DNA of 64,000 nucleotides from assembly GCA_028583405.1 (NCBI GenBank), contig CM053262.1, positions 22,007,283 through 22,071,282 on the forward strand, read 5' to 3'. The notes beneath the pieces are model-generated. The model was not told where the DNA came from, did not search any database, and saw only the letters and a list, made by a program, of their open reading frames with translations. Numbering within the stretch: position 1 is the stretch's first letter; every line of letters starts with the position of its first letter. Position numbers and translations under genes: made by a program. Positions 43,551 through 57,086 of the stretch are shown piece by piece. Source of the stretch: Pogonophryne albipinna. Its lineage: Eukaryota; Chordata; Actinopteri; Perciformes; Artedidraconidae.

Positions 43551-45753
43551 TGTTGGATATTTTGGTTGTAACCTTTTTTCATGTTCACATGTGTTCGTAT
43601 CTTTGTCATAAAAGCATAAATGCCTTAGCACTGCTAGTTTAGTTCCGATGCCAATGTTGCCAAGAAAAGCCACATCTTATCTTTTCTTATCTTTAGCAAA
43701 ACTATCCTTCTTCTAACAGTGTTGTTTTACCATCTGCTGTGTTTAGCAGAGGTCGTGTTTCCTTTGACTGGCAGAAAATCTCTTCCCCGCACTCAGAGCC
43801 TTACACGGACGCCAACAGTGCCAACAACAGGGCAGTGTGTGGGACTGTTTCTTTACCTCTCTTTGTTTACTTTTGCATCAATGGGATATTTTTCAGGTGC
43901 AATTTGCAGACACATGATGAAATTCCTTCATTTTTTTCCATGGCTTTTAATTATGAATAGTAATTGTAGTACTTTGATAAACATTTGTATTGGATAGTAT
44001 TTTTTATTTATTTAATTTGATTGTTGCGTAATTTCTCAATCCTCCATAACTGTGTGATTTCGATTTGAAATCCTGGCTTCTTGAAAAGTTTTATACAGTA
44101 AATGCTCACATAAATGTGTTATTTGTGGCATGCACACAAGCACAATCGCATGCACGCACTTTGCTTCCTTTGTTGCACATTCACTAGATAATTGATGGTT
44201 TCCTATTGAGGGAAGTAGTGACTTTAATCTATCAGCGTTTCCTGTCATACTAACGTCCTCTGGCTACAATAAAATCAGAGGTTCAGTTCAGAAAAGGTGC
44301 AGAGGAAGAAACAAACAACCTCAGGGATCCTCAGGGTAGGTTACTTTTTGCACTTTTTCCTCCAAAACATTTGAATGATCACGTTTCATTGTTAGGACAT
44401 ATATTTATTGTGACATGGTGGTGTCATTTCTTGCTGGGTCAGTAGAGCAGCTGCTTGTTTAGCTGGAGAATGATCTGTGAGTGTCAGTTACTCCGACTTG
44501 GTGACGGGTCAACTTGGCAGTGATGAGAGCCAAACCACTGGAGCATAGCACTGGGTTGCTCTTTCATAGCACCATAATTAAAGTGCATTGCTTTTGCTGA
44601 TTATTTCACCTGACACTTCTCCGTTGTTGTGTCTTTAAGTGGCATATCATATCCTGTCTTTATGCATGGCCTATTATAATGAATGTAATTAATCATACTC
44701 TAAAGTTCACTTAAGCTTTTATTTGTGTCAGATATTGTTCAGTATTAAACTGTGAAATATATGAAGCTCCTTGTGTAGGTTGAGTATTTCATGTTTGCTC
44801 TGTCCTTGTCATGAACAAGACTGATGGCTCTCTAGAAAGCACAAAAGCAGATTAGGTAGTGGTGGCTGAATTTAGATTTGTCATGAATGAAGAGGATGTT
44901 GCCAAGGCCACAAATGGCTCTGACTGGAAGACACAGATATATTGCCGGACAAACAGGCAGGAAATGAGTCACCCACTGGGAAATGTATAGATAATCTATG
45001 ATTGTGAACATGTGTGTGTTCTTGGGTGGTGACAAATTCAACAAAAAAAGATTACTTTTGAGGAAAACAGGACTCAAAGGAAAAGGATGGGATATAATGT
45101 AGGCCTGGTATTGACAACATGAATGAGAACAGGGCCAAAAACGACATATTGTGCTTTCCAATACCAATTCCAGTACTACCATACTGTTAAGTATGCCGGA
45201 AAAATATTTAGTTTATATCCAAATACATAGTATGTCAAATATACATAGTATGTCAAATATAGTACACAGTAAATACGTTTTAAGCCCTAATTTTCCTAAA
45301 AGTGCAATATGTATTACCTGTCAAGCTCCAAAGAAGTAGGGGGCAGCATTTCACCTCTACTGCTGGGTCCATGTGATCTACATGTACAAAAATGTAAATG
45401 ACAGTTCTTTATCTCTGACAAAAATAGGAGGTCTGGTATTGACAATATAGGCCTAGTACTGTATTGACAATATAAACCTAACATAGGACTGGTATTGACT
45501 AAATGAATGAGCTTTTTAATAGATGGTTTATTGGGGCAGCTCACTTTGTCTTCCCCCAATGTTGGACTCAGCTCCTTTCAAGATACAAGAGGTATTAATA
45601 AACAGGATGGGAAAGGGCTATCTGGTTAGCGTGCTAATTTCAACGTGTATTTTACATTTATTGAATATTTTAAACTAAAATGCTGGCCATAACTTAGTTC
45701 TGTAGGGATACCTTGTTTCCTAATCATGTCCCTGTGCTCCTGCCCTGGCACAG
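43551..45753. other. Non-coding sequence upstream of the myosin fragment
   Basis: Mostly AT-rich. The ORFs at 43719-43997 and 44832-45182 have no recognisable domain or splice support. Repeated CATAGTATGTCAAATATA near 45220-45260. Confidence 0.4.
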
Positions 45754-46596
45754 AGCCTGGATGAGCGCTGTAACCAGATCCTGAGGAACATGGAGGCCTC
45801 GCTGACAGCCCGGGACCGTGTGGGCATCCAGGATTTTGTTCTCCTGGACCCCTACACGAGTGAGACTGCCTTCCTGGAGAACCTGAAGAAACGCTTTCAT
45901 GAGAATCTCATTTATGTGAGTCTTCCTGTGTGGTGTGGTGTAGTGTGTGATAACCCTTCTCTTTCTCTAATTCAACGTCACACCCTCAACCTTCCGCCCA
46001 ACAAGGTCCTAATGTCTTAATGTTGCGTTGCTTTCCGCTGAATCCGGCACCTTGTGTTGCTGAGGCAGCAGCTCTTGTTCCTTTTATCTGCGGAGTGAGC
46101 AATCTATAGGTCAATGATGTCCGAAAAAGGTCATGACAAGTGATTAAGCAAAGTTATTGCTTTTGATAAGAAGAGCACAATTACTTATCGTCCTGTATCA
46201 AATGTGCAAGAGTTACAGAACACAACTTCCTCCTTGTCTTTCTCTGCAGACCTACATTGGAACTCTCTTGGTGTCGGTCAACCCGTATAAAGACTTCGAT
46301 ATCTACAGCAAGAAGCAAATGGACATTTACATGGGCGTAAACTTCTTTGAGCTGCCACCTCATATGTAAGATATTCTGTAATTATTAGTTAAGTTTGTTG
46401 TACAGGGAGAAAGAAATGTTGCTCAGGAGTGACACTGGTGTTCTGATTGAAAAAACTCTATACTCAGTCTGAATTTTAAAGAAGGCTTACTTTGAACCAT
46501 CACTGTTTTTGTTTTTAAAGTTATGCACTGGCAGACAACGTCTTCCGCACCATGCTGTCTGAGTTCAACAACCACTTCATCCTGATCTCGGGGGAG
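45754..46596 (+). pseudogene. myo1h: Class I myosin motor fragment (myo1h-like), truncated at P-loop
   Basis: Exons 45754-45915, 46250-46365 and from 46521 join in phase (AT+T gives Ile). They encode [50 protein letters not shown] and YALADNVFRTMLSEFNNHFI-LISGE, the start of a class I myosin motor; NHFILISGE and NFFELPPH resemble MYO1H more than MYO1C. Myosin I links membranes to actin. Homology stops at GGGGAG (46596): the P-loop GESGAGKTE is replaced by unrelated sequence and a stop comes after about 67 codons. Without the ATP-binding loop the motor could not work. A 5' gene fragment, a breakpoint, or an assembly misjoin are the options. Confidence 0.8.
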
Positions 46597-49370
46597 ATCT
46601 CCCTCTCCTCCCACAGAGTTCTCGGTCCTCAAGTCTCTGAGTCTGCGCCGCCCTGTCCTCTCAGTCTCCGCTCACTATCTCCTCTTCACAGCACGTGCAT
46701 CAACTCTCCCTACGCAACACTCTGCAACAATAGCATCATTCATGCGAGCGCTGGGAGGCGGTGGGAATGTTACTTTTGGCGTCAATCTCAAGTCTGACAT
46801 GCAGAATCCTAAAATGCCACCCTGATTAGTTACTGAGCCACAGACACATGTTACTCGTGTAGACACTTCAGAAAAAAAGGCATGACATGGATGTTTACAC
46901 TGTAAACGACCCACACACATAGAGAGTGAGCAGAAAGACAGAGTCTGTGCCAAAGCTTTGCTGCCACAAATCGTGACTTTTGTGATGTTGGGCGGATTCA
47001 AATACAGCTTTGCTACTGGGCAGGACACATTTGTTGGTACTGTCTGTTATGTAACTGAGCAGAAGAAACATTTAAAATACCTGCCTTGTTAAATCAACTG
47101 TACTTCTAACAAGTTTTTCTCCTTGACAACAGGGGGCCATTACAGGAAATAATCCAACAAACTGATGCGTCTGAATCGACAAGGAGTTTGCCAAAGTAAT
47201 TCTTTTTAAATCAGCATGATTATTCGACAGTCCAATTCATTGCACCGGTAAGTTAAAAATAACTATTACATCCATTATAGAATTAATTGTGCAACAAGCA
47301 CAAACCATATGATAAACATCAGCAGAAGCCTATACATTTAAAATCGAAGTAAAAATGGTATTGTATCTCATGATAATATGAGAAATAATGCCACTAAAAA
47401 GGGCAGAATAATATAAAAAAAAGGAAATGTTGAATTGAACTTTGCTTCAACTGTACAGCCTTAAAAGTTCGATGAGAGAGTTAACACCACTGTTAAGATG
47501 ACACTCTTAGTAGAGTTTGACATCTCTGTAAAATCTTCAAATGCACACGTTTCTAAAGAGCAAGCTCTTACCTCTGATTGTTTTTCCGCTCATCATCACT
47601 TCCAAAATCCTGAAAGACAAAAACAAGACAGAGATTATAAAGACTGCAGCAGCATGAGGTTGTTCAACAGCAGTGTCAAATGAATGTCGAGGAAAAACTG
47701 AGCCACAGTCAGAGCAAATGAAGATTTAGAGAGGATGTTACATGTTCTTGCACTGTCAGATGTAACGGTTGTTTTGGGTCATCTGCGGGCCGAATTTCAC
47801 TGAGCTGCAGAGCCACATGGGCAGAATACATCCAGGAAATGACTGATGGTACACGAGCACCAATGGATGTTAAGAAGCATGCATTTGGAATAAAGTGTGC
47901 CAGGGGCAACATCTGGTCCTCTGTGAGTGTTGTGATCTCATGTGCAATAAAGGGACAGTTTAATCATTTGGGACGCTTTTAAACGGCACAAGTAGGACTG
48001 CAAATAAGGGATTATGTATGATTTATTATTCTGATGATTTAGTATTATAATAAAGTGATAGTTTGCTATTAAATGTTAAACAATCAATTCCTTTTTCACC
48101 AAGTCCAAGGTGATGTCTTTAAATGTTTTTTGTATAATATGATACTTTGAGAGGCAGGAAAACAAAGCATTTCCTGTGAGTTTTGCACAAATAAATACTT
48201 CTTAACAATTCCTTTTGTTTAGAGTAATCCTTCCTGCTATCTTCCTCTTGCAGAATAGTGAGCTTTGATGCAGAAAATATAAAAATAAGATATTAAAAAC
48301 ACAAACTTTGCACCAGAGGAACAATTTCACAGCTTGTTTTTGTGCCTCAGTTAAGTCAGCCTTCTTCAGAGCATGTAATCCACTTTCCTAGAAATTGGAG
48401 CACTAACCCTGATGTTGAGATTTCACTTGGACATCAAATCCGGCAACACTCTACATTTTAATCTTGACTTTAATTCTTGTTTGTCCTTAAAAGGTAGCTT
48501 TGCTTATGGTGTTTAGTTTCTGATTCACAGCCTCAAACTAAGTCAGAGTCAATGTTACTTCTTATTGTAAAGAGCTGAATCTGCAGTTTTGGAAAGCTAG
48601 AAAATAACAAACATAGTCTCTTTTCCATTGTGATGTAAAATATAAAATACCGGCTGATACAATCTTTGTCTGGGTCATTGCATAGCTGAATCTCACATCA
48701 CTCATTTAATACTTTTATTGGTTCTACCTTTTTGGAGTATTTATTTACACATGTATTTAAGTCTTTTAACCATAAAAAATATCTGCTGATGTTGGGTTTT
48801 CCTTTATATTTTGTTATCTTTTTTGCTCAATAACTTGAAAATAGTCATACAAATAAAAGTATTTAATTGCCTCAGTGGCTTTACTCATTAAGTGTCTTTC
48901 TTATTGCAAGTTCATGAACACTTGACTGAAGTGTCCTGGGACACACACTGAACATAATTATAAAGAAATGTTGTCATTCCCCTTTAAAGTCTCCTCCCCT
49001 ACACTGAGGCTGCATTACTACATAAAAGGCCAATAACAAGGAGGCAGAACAACCTGAGTGCAGCAAATGTTTGTGCAGCAGCAAAATGACCACTTTGTTC
49101 TGACAGCTAAACCCAGCAGCCCCCCACCCCCCTGCAGGATTGTGTTTACAAATCCGCTGCCACAGTAGCCACAAACAACTCGCTGCTGCTAACAATACAA
49201 TCATATATCAAGTTTATAAAACACACAAATGATGGAAGTAGGGTTAACCCTTCCTGCAGTGTGTTAGGACACCCCCCACAGCCCGGGTGGATAGGGGCTC
49301 CTTTAGGCGCATTCTCGGCGTTTCCTCATGCCGCACACACAAAGCCCGAGCCCCGGCTTTTTCCACTCAC
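46597..49370. other. No gene recognised between the myosin fragment and ssh1 exon 1
   Basis: I looked for further myosin exons on the plus strand and for ssh1 exon 2 on the minus strand and saw neither. Confidence 0.45.
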
Positions 49371-49451
49371 CTCCCCCGCACTGCTGTTGGTCGTGCTGGC
49401 CGAGGATGCTGCACTGGGGGTGGGAGAGCGCTGCAGAGTCACCAGGGCCAT
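49371..49451 (-). CDS. ssh1: Slingshot phosphatase 1, coding exon 1
   Basis: Minus-strand ATG at 49451, 27 codons, donor GTGAGTGG at 49370. The peptide MALVTLQRSPTPSAASSAST is the conserved N-terminus of SSH1; the rest is TNSSAGE. SSH1 is a cofilin phosphatase that activates actin-filament turnover at the cortex and leading edge. The exon lies in a GC-rich block (about 49260-49740) that looks like a CpG-rich promoter and 5' untranslated region. The next exon is not within the window, so either intron 1 is very long or the locus is broken. Adjacency to svop agrees with vertebrate synteny. The exon is too short to stand out as an ORF; recognition rests on the N-terminal peptide. Confidence 0.82.
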
Positions 49452-49760
49452 GGTGGGTGGGCTGCCGCCTTGGAGGGCAGCGGAGGAGAGGAGAGGAGAC
49501 GGGAGGGGAGGAGGATGTGGGAAGATGCGCCGCCGAGATTGTCTCTGTCACCGGGGAGAAAATGCCTAGTCAGACTCTCATCCAGCAGCGTCCAGAGCCC
49601 CGGCGGTGCTCCCGTTCGGTCCTGCTCCGTGCGTCCTCTGCGGTTACCGGAGTCCTCATGAGCGGGAAGTCATGAGAGATTTCCTTCGTTTGTAGCAAGC
49701 CAGCAGCAGCAGACCCCGAGATTTCATCACTACTGCTGCGCAGACAGACAAACAAAACAC
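49452..49760 (-). promoter_or_regulatory. GC-rich 5' region of ssh1
   Basis: Dense CpG, GGAGGAGAGGAGAGGAGACG purine runs, upstream of the ATG on the minus strand. The extent is a guess. Confidence 0.45.
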
Positions 49761-50748
49761 GATGCAGGTGGCAAGCGGGGCAGAAATGACATGCAGCCTG
49801 GCCGGGCGCCTCTGATTGGCTGGCCTAGTTCGCGTGTGCTCTGTCATTGGGCCAATGTTGTCAAGGTGACTGGCCAGACTAGGAACTCCCAAATACAAAT
49901 GTTGATGAAATAATATTCTGCTCATGTTATGAAACGCAGCGAAGCTGACATAATGTTGAGGAGGGCAACACATAGATAGTATTTTCCTTACCGGTGCATC
50001 TGCTCGTTATTTTCAAGATTAATTATTTGGTCTGAATAACAAAACCGTTTAAAATGTCCCCTCATTATCTCCTAGGTAATGTCACTAAATGTGTTGTGTT
50101 GTTCGACCAAAACAAATAAAAAATCAATTAACTATGATGTTTAAACATAGACCAGATTAATATTCACATTTCAGAAAAATACCTGGATGTTATCATAATT
50201 GCAGATTAGTTTGGTGACAATCCACTTATCAACAATGGAGAAGTTAAACACAAAAAATAACAAAAAAATTAAAATAGTAGTAGTTTGCTCGGTTTAACTT
50301 AAACGTAAAGCCATAAAAACAAAACAAATAATATTTTATTATGCAAATTACAACGGAGTTTCACATAAATCATGTAAAACAACTTTAATAAGAAAAAGGC
50401 CCCCTGGCTTTTTATATAAATAAATACGATATTATTTATTGAAAATGTGGGCAAGGCTTAGAATGTGCTGCTCTAAACAGAGCTTCGTCGACGTTCATCA
50501 TGTCCCTCTGTTGCTTCTCATGGCCTTAATGCAGGTGGAGCTTAACAAACCAGTCCAAGCACAAGTGTGCCTCCACTCTCATTAGACATGGGGAGTGGGC
50601 CGACCCTCAATGACTATGCTCATAATGAGATTGTCCCCCTCTTGTTTGCATGTTGTTTACCCATAATCACATACAGGATTCAACTCTCAGGCAACTGTGG
50701 CATCTGCAGCAGCTTGTAGTGGAAACAATGTCATTCTTTCCGGAGGTT
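49761..50748. other. Interval between ssh1 and svop
   Basis: No gene. A possible svop polyadenylation signal AATAAA (minus strand, 50435-50440) lies about 310 bp past the svop stop codon. Confidence 0.4.
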
Positions 50749-53700
50749 CTACCTCTGGTTAGAGGAGTGTGCTGTTTTATTTGTTTGGTTGGTAGTGGCT
50801 GTCTGTTGTCCTGCCTCCTGATCAAGACAGGACTCCTGCAGACCCCGACCCAACGTCTCGATGGGCAGGAGCAAGGATGCAACGCCACCCAGCAGACAGA
50901 AGATCAAGTAAAACGACAAGGTCGCACTCACTGATTGTCTGAGCATCACCTGAAACCAAAACACAAAATGTGAGGTGGAGAAACAAACAGCCTGAAGGAG
51001 CCAAACATGAGTGTCGCTGGAACTAGTTTATTTCTAAAGTGCGAGCAGAGATGGTCACTTAGAGTTTGTTTTGTTTTTATTATTTTATTTTCTCATTATT
51101 CATTGTCTCAAGTGACTTGGCTGCATTGACCTTATCCTTATTTTTTACATTTTTCAGTTTTTCTTTATTTGAATGTCTATGTATCATTTTGTAAATCTGT
51201 TTTAAAAAAAAGAAAACAGTTAAAGTTGATTGAAATTATTATTATTCTTGTCATTTTGCATACCTGTGCCACAAAGGGGGTAATCAGGGCCCCCACCCTG
51301 CTTACCGCACTGGAAATCCCCATTGCTAAGGCTCTCGTTTCTGTCGGGTACACCTAATGTGAAGAGAGAGTATTACGGCCAGTTCAAGTAATCTAAAAAC
51401 AAATCATTGCTCTTAGCGTGGTAAAATGGTTTGTAAACCTACCTCTGGTGTGTAAACAAAAGCAACTTGAAATCCTCCAGAGATGAAGGCTCTGGCAATA
51501 AATATGCAGATAGTAACAGATAGCCTGCATGGACAGAAAGACAGACACAAAGAGTTAAGAGGTCAGTCATGATGATTTGATATTTCGCTGTTGTGCTAAT
51601 GTGACAAAATAACACAAACTCACCTCCCGATACAAGCAAATAAGGGCAGCATGCACAAAGAAAACATGAAGAAAGACAGAGCCAGGCTCTTCTTTCTGCC
51701 AATACGGTCAATTGCAAGGAGGATAAGTAAAATACCTGAAAGAAACAACAAAAACAAAACCTGATGTGGCAGTAAAGAGTTGTACAAACACAGTATGCAA
51801 AAACTACAATTATACACCCTAAGCAAGGCAAGGCAAGTTTATTTATATAGCACTTTTCAACACAAGGCAATTCAAAGTGCTTTACAAAAAATGAAAGACA
51901 TTAAGAAAATGGCATTTAAAATCAGTCATTAAAAAGAAAAGATAATAAAATAAACATTAAAAGAAAAAATACATGGATAAAAGTTACAGTGCAGTCTAAG
52001 ATATGAATAGTTCAATTAAAAGCAGCAACAAAAAGAAAAGTCTTCAGCCTGGATTTAAAAGTAGTCAGAGTTGCAGCGGACCTGCAGGTTTCTGGGAGTT
52101 TGTTCCAGATATTTGGAGCATAATAACTAACGCTGCTTCTCCATGTTTAGTTCTGACTCTGGGGACAGAAAGCTGACCAGTCCCTGAAGACCTGAGAGAT
52201 CTGGATGGTTCATAATTTAGCAGGAGGTCAGAAATGTATTTTGGGCCTAAACCATTCAAAGCTTTATAAACCAGCAGCAGTATTTTTGAAATCTATTCTT
52301 TGACACACAGGAAGCCAGTGTAAAGACTTCAGAACAGGAGTGATGTGATCCACTTTCTTAGTGTTAGTGAGGACTCGAGCAGCGGCGTTCTGAATCAGCT
52401 GCAGCTTTCTAATAGATTTTTATAAGCGACTGCCTTAAACAACACCAGCTGACCTGAGACGGAAATAAACGAGAGCTTATAAATCAACAAAAATAAATAC
52501 GTTTAGCCGGATTCAATAAAAGGTATGTAAATACAAATGCAAAGCGAGCTTTATTTGAACCATATTCCTTGGCATTGATATGTTTTTACTTTACATTTGT
52601 CATTATGGCTCCTCAGTGGGGTATTGTATAAATAAAATCTATTGGTTCTTGAATTTAAGCAAAAAGCATATCCATGTTGTGAAAGATTTCATTATGGATG
52701 GATACTAAAATATGGAGGAACCTGTATGTCATCCCAACACTGTTCGTGGCAGCAGAACCATGGAAGTCTTTACCAAAACGTTTCAAGTTACAGCTCTGAA
52801 AACAGCTTAAGAGGAGCGTTTTACCTGGGAATTCAGCCAAGGTGGTCCATAAAAGGTCTTTGTAGTCACTTGATGTCAAATATTTGCATTCCAGACTACA
52901 GCTTGGTTCAATCTTGGCCCCTTGAATTGCTATAAAGAAAAGGACAGTTGTTTTTGTTGTTTGTTCCAATTTAAGAAACAAAATGACAATGAGTTGCTCC
53001 TACCTGTACATAACTGTCCAGCTTGGAATAGCTCAGTAGTCAAGAGTACTATCCCGTAGTATGAGAAGGCATTTGCAAACCTTTGGATAAAATAACAACA
53101 CAGAGTTCTAAGTTGTGTAGTGTTAAATGTAGCCTTTTGTTCCAACTACTATACAAGACAAATCTCAGCATTATGTTACCTGGTCCCCTAGGAACCATCC
53201 ACTACTTTTGTAATGCACCGTGTTAAATTCATTTGAGGTAATTTGAGTAAGCACAGTTTTATTCAGGAATATGTAAGCAGAATAACAACCGAAATAAAAC
53301 ATTTGGACACTATATTTTGACACAGGAGCCTCATTCAGTTAATGTTGCATCCAAGTCTTTACTCCCAGACTAATAACCACAATACAACAAAGTGAACCTA
53401 AAGGTTTTTTCAACTTAACTGGGTCGGTAATCCAGACTTGACTAAATAACTACCTCTGACTGAAATTCCAGATGAAGAAAAGTTAAAGAATAGAGGGAAT
53501 TAGACACAAACCATATAAACCAAAGAAGCAGAGTAGTCTTCCGATACTGAGGAGTGAAGAGATCTTTAATCCTTCCACGCTCATTCTGTGACATGACAAA
53601 AACAGAAAGTGTATTTCTTAGTCTTTGTAATCAAGCATTGTTTTGGATACTCATCTGCTCTCTCTGAATAAGACAGGAACATATATGGCTTAACTGACCT

Positions 53701-56316
53701 GTTGATTGCCGACAAGCTTCCCTTTAGGCATAGGCTTGCCATTGTCTTTGGCAATGCGTGCTAAAGTCTCCATGGCCTTCCCTGTTTTTCCCGTCAGGAA
53801 ATGAAAGCGAGGACTTTCAGGAAGCCACTGTGCATCACAGAAAGCTCAGTCAAGAACCTAAAATCAGCTGTTTTTTATTGGAATTACCAAAATACTTACA
53901 TAGCAGAAGCATAGAAACACTGCCATCGGTAAACTGGAAAAGAAGAGCAGCCACCTCCAGCCCAGAGTGGGCATTATCAACAGAGCCAGGAGGACCTCGA
54001 ACACAGAGCCAATCGCCCAGAACGCCTAAAGCACACATTAAATGAGCAGTATATTATTAAGTCGGTTTAAAGATTCAACACTGGAATACAGTACAAGTCA
54101 TGCAGTAACGATAAAAACATCAAAGTACCGCAATCAGCATGATGTAGGTGCCTCTGGACTTCACTGGAAGGAATTCAGAGTACAGTGTCACCCTAAAAAG
54201 AGACCACATGTTTGTTGCAAATCATTTAAAGGCTATTAAAATGTGCTAGTCCGTCATAAAAACAGAAGTTGAACTTACGACTGAGGAACTCCTCCAATGC
54301 CAAAGCCTACAAGGCCCCGCAGAAACAGGAGCCAGCCGTACACAGGAGCAAAGGAACTCAACACGCCGTAGGTCAGAGTCCAGCAGATACACATCGTCAG
54401 ACCCTGAGACAGAAAACACACACGTTTAAAATCTAATCATACATAAAAAACAATAATTCATAAATGAAAATCTCATAAAGTAGACTTACTGTTTTCCTGC
54501 CGTACGTATCGGACACATTCCCCCATAAAGGTGACCCGACACCCATTCCTGCAAACACTACCTATAAGAAAAAAAAGAGTGAACATTTTGACATATTCTA
54601 AAATGTAAAAGTTGTGGAAATAACATGCAAACTTGCCACAATTAGCTTATCGCCTTATTCTAGGATTTATGGACATTAGCTCAGATTTTATGCTGGGTTT
54701 CCCCAACCATTATAAGACTTGGGCATCGCATTATATGCATTTTTTTTTAACAGCAGAGGATGAGAGTACATTTGTATTCATCGTTTTGGTGGTGTGTTTT
54801 AATAGTATTTATGTCTGTTATTTTTCAGGATATTTTTGAATGTTTCCACATTTCAATTCCAATATCTGATTATTATAAATCTAATCAATAATATTGTTAA
54901 TCGCAATTATTTCTGGATAGTCAACAGTCCAACAAAGGTAGTTATTGTGACAGGTCTAATACAACGTTTTTAAAAATATGTGAAAGGGACTTTACCGATG
55001 TTATGAGAGCCACTTGGTAGCCGGGCAGCTTCCACTCACAGTGCAGCTGGGGGGCCAAGATACTCAGGATCATCATCTCCATGGCGTCTGCAACCTGCTC
55101 TCAAAGAGGCCCAGCGCTGCATGAGACACATCTATTTTCTGGAATTCAGAGGGAAATCCTTTCAACACGTTTAAACATTCTTACCCATGAAAGTCCTGTG
55201 ACGACAGACATCTTCCACTGGAACTTTCCAAAGCCGATCGCCTCCAGAGCTTCGTCCACTGTGAAGGTTTCTGTGAAAGGGAAAAGAAGACAGTGACTGC
55301 AGGTTTACTGTGAAGAAATGTTGACACAATGGCTCAATAATCTTACAAGCACAACATAATGAGATAAAATGATGGGTAAGTATCAAATAAAAAAAATGAT
55401 TTAAAAAATGAAGCCGACTACACTTAATCATGCCTTGTGTAAAAAGAAAAAGCACATCATTGAGGTATTTTGTCTTTTAAAATAATGTATTCTTAATGCT
55501 TCTTTGTACATTGTATAAGGGAAATAGTAGACTTTCTATGCAATTTTTTTTTACAGCTATCACTACTAATACTTCTACAAGCAAAGCATTATAATAATTG
55601 ATTAAATATGACAACATGTTTTTAGATGAAACTAACAAAAATAATACAAAGAAATTAAATGATCTTTATGCTGACCAACTACAACATTAAAGCACTGCTC
55701 ACAACATTATGCATCAACAAAAATGATCGAAACAATGTAATGATGAAACCCTGACAGTGGCCATTCTGTTGCATGATGAATACATTCACTTTTAGCAACC
55801 TTTCGAATGCAGATACATTGTGGTGTTTCAGTATGGCATAGCTACTTTTACCTTAGTCAATTCAGAGAGCTTGTATCCTTCATGTGTTCAAACATGACAA
55901 TTAAGAGTGATCTACAAACCCTCATGTTGATCCAATCCAGACACGGTTGCAGACTGTCTTCCCTCTGGGTCCACTCCTGCTGAGGCTATAGTAAAGATCT
56001 CATTATCTGTGCCCTGGTCCTCATCGCTGTGACCCACCAGATTCACCCCACTCCTAAATTTCAGTACACCAAAATTAGACATTCAGGCCTTACTAGTCAC
56101 AACATGTTGAGTTTCAAGCACAACATTTCCTATTGAATCACAGTTTATTTCTATGTGGCAACACTTTGATATGTAACACACAACAGGTTCCATGCTACCT
56201 GTTAGCATTACAAACATGAAGAAATGCAGAAGTAAAGTTATGTGGAGGATTTACCTCCCTTCATGATTGGTCCTCCGCTTGTAGGTAACATTGTCTTTTC
56301 TGCTCCACAGGTCCAT
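50749..56316 (-). CDS. svop: Synaptic vesicle 2-related protein, complete (16 exons, 545 aa)
   Basis: Major-facilitator transporter of synaptic vesicles; its substrate is not firmly established. Coding exons on the minus strand: 56316-56255, 56053-55920, 55270-55185, 55094-54996, 54561-54490, 54403-54279, 54192-54129, 54025-53900, 53827-53699, 53585-53512, 53080-53004, 52929-52825, 51735-51624, 51524-51443, 51353-51264, 50949-50749. All borders are GT/AG, all phases agree, and the total is 1638 nt, close to the 548 residues of human SVOP. Landmarks: [30 protein letters not shown], loop 2-3 motif [41 protein letters not shown], loop 8-9 motif [39 protein letters not shown]. The exon at 52929 could start 8-9 bases later at an alternative AG. 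It looks fully functional. Confidence 0.95.
51831..52430. repeat. Teleost interspersed repeat in svop intron
   Basis: AGGCAAGTTTATTTATATAG head, then TTCAGCCTGGATTTAAAAG, GGAGTTTGTTCCAGATATTTGG and GGAGTGATGTGATCC, a highly abundant fish repeat. It lies between svop exons 12 and 13. Confidence 0.75.
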
Positions 56317-56540
56317 TTCAGGTTGAAGTGTTAAAGAGCTGTGACTTCAATAACACAGTTGAGCACTGATCAAACCTGCTGGTGCAGTCAGTTTGCACTG
56401 AGACACCTTATCCCAGAACATACCTTAGGTAAAGAAAGGGGCGTGGTCAGACCAGGAAATAACATTGAACTGTTGTGCCGAAGTGAATCAGAATCAGAAT
56501 ACCTGTATAGAGAGGCAAAGTCACGCCCATCTAAAGTATG

Positions 56541-57086
56541 TATTGAAGTCAATGGAAGAGAAAACGTATCTTTCGATCCCGTTTGAATTGTGCCATGAAT
56601 TACACATATGATGTTTGTCAATCTTAAAACATAATTTCCATGTCAAAAACGTCACAGTTTGTCTTAAAACTGTTGAAATATAAGACTATGAAAATACGCA
56701 ACTAGAAAGACTACAAATCCCAGAATCCCGGTCCCGCATGCTGGCTCTTACGGAACCGACTAACTCCCCTTGTGTGTATGTACAGCTCTCAACATGCCCA
56801 GACTTGTAGTAATTTTCACCTCTTTTAAAACTTTCCGCCTCATTCTGAAAGAAAGAAGTGAAATGCGCCAACGTGACAGCCGTCTTGGTGTGTGGTGCGA
56901 GATGGGAGATGAAGTTCATTGAGCGGTTTCACAAAAAATGTGTAACTTCACAGTTTTACGACACATTTTTATTTTTTTGACTTGCAAAATTATCTTTTAA
57001 ATTGACAAACATCATATGTGTAACTCGTGGCACAATTCAAACGGGATCGAAAGATAATCTTTCTCTCTCCATTGACTTCAATACAT
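56541..57086. mobile_element. Foldback/MITE upstream of svop
   Basis: 56541-56622 (TGTATTGAAGTCAATGGAAG ... ATGATGTTTGTCAAT) is inverted at 57002-57086 with a few mismatches. It encloses about 380 bp with no ORF support. Confidence 0.65.

Noticed and set aside
49287..49661. Overlapping plus-strand ORFs of 102-124 codons
   Set aside because: GC-rich promoter block antisense to ssh1 exon 1; Arg/Gly-rich composition only.
51439..51870. 143-codon minus-strand ORF
   Set aside because: It runs through two svop exons and the intron in a wrong frame.
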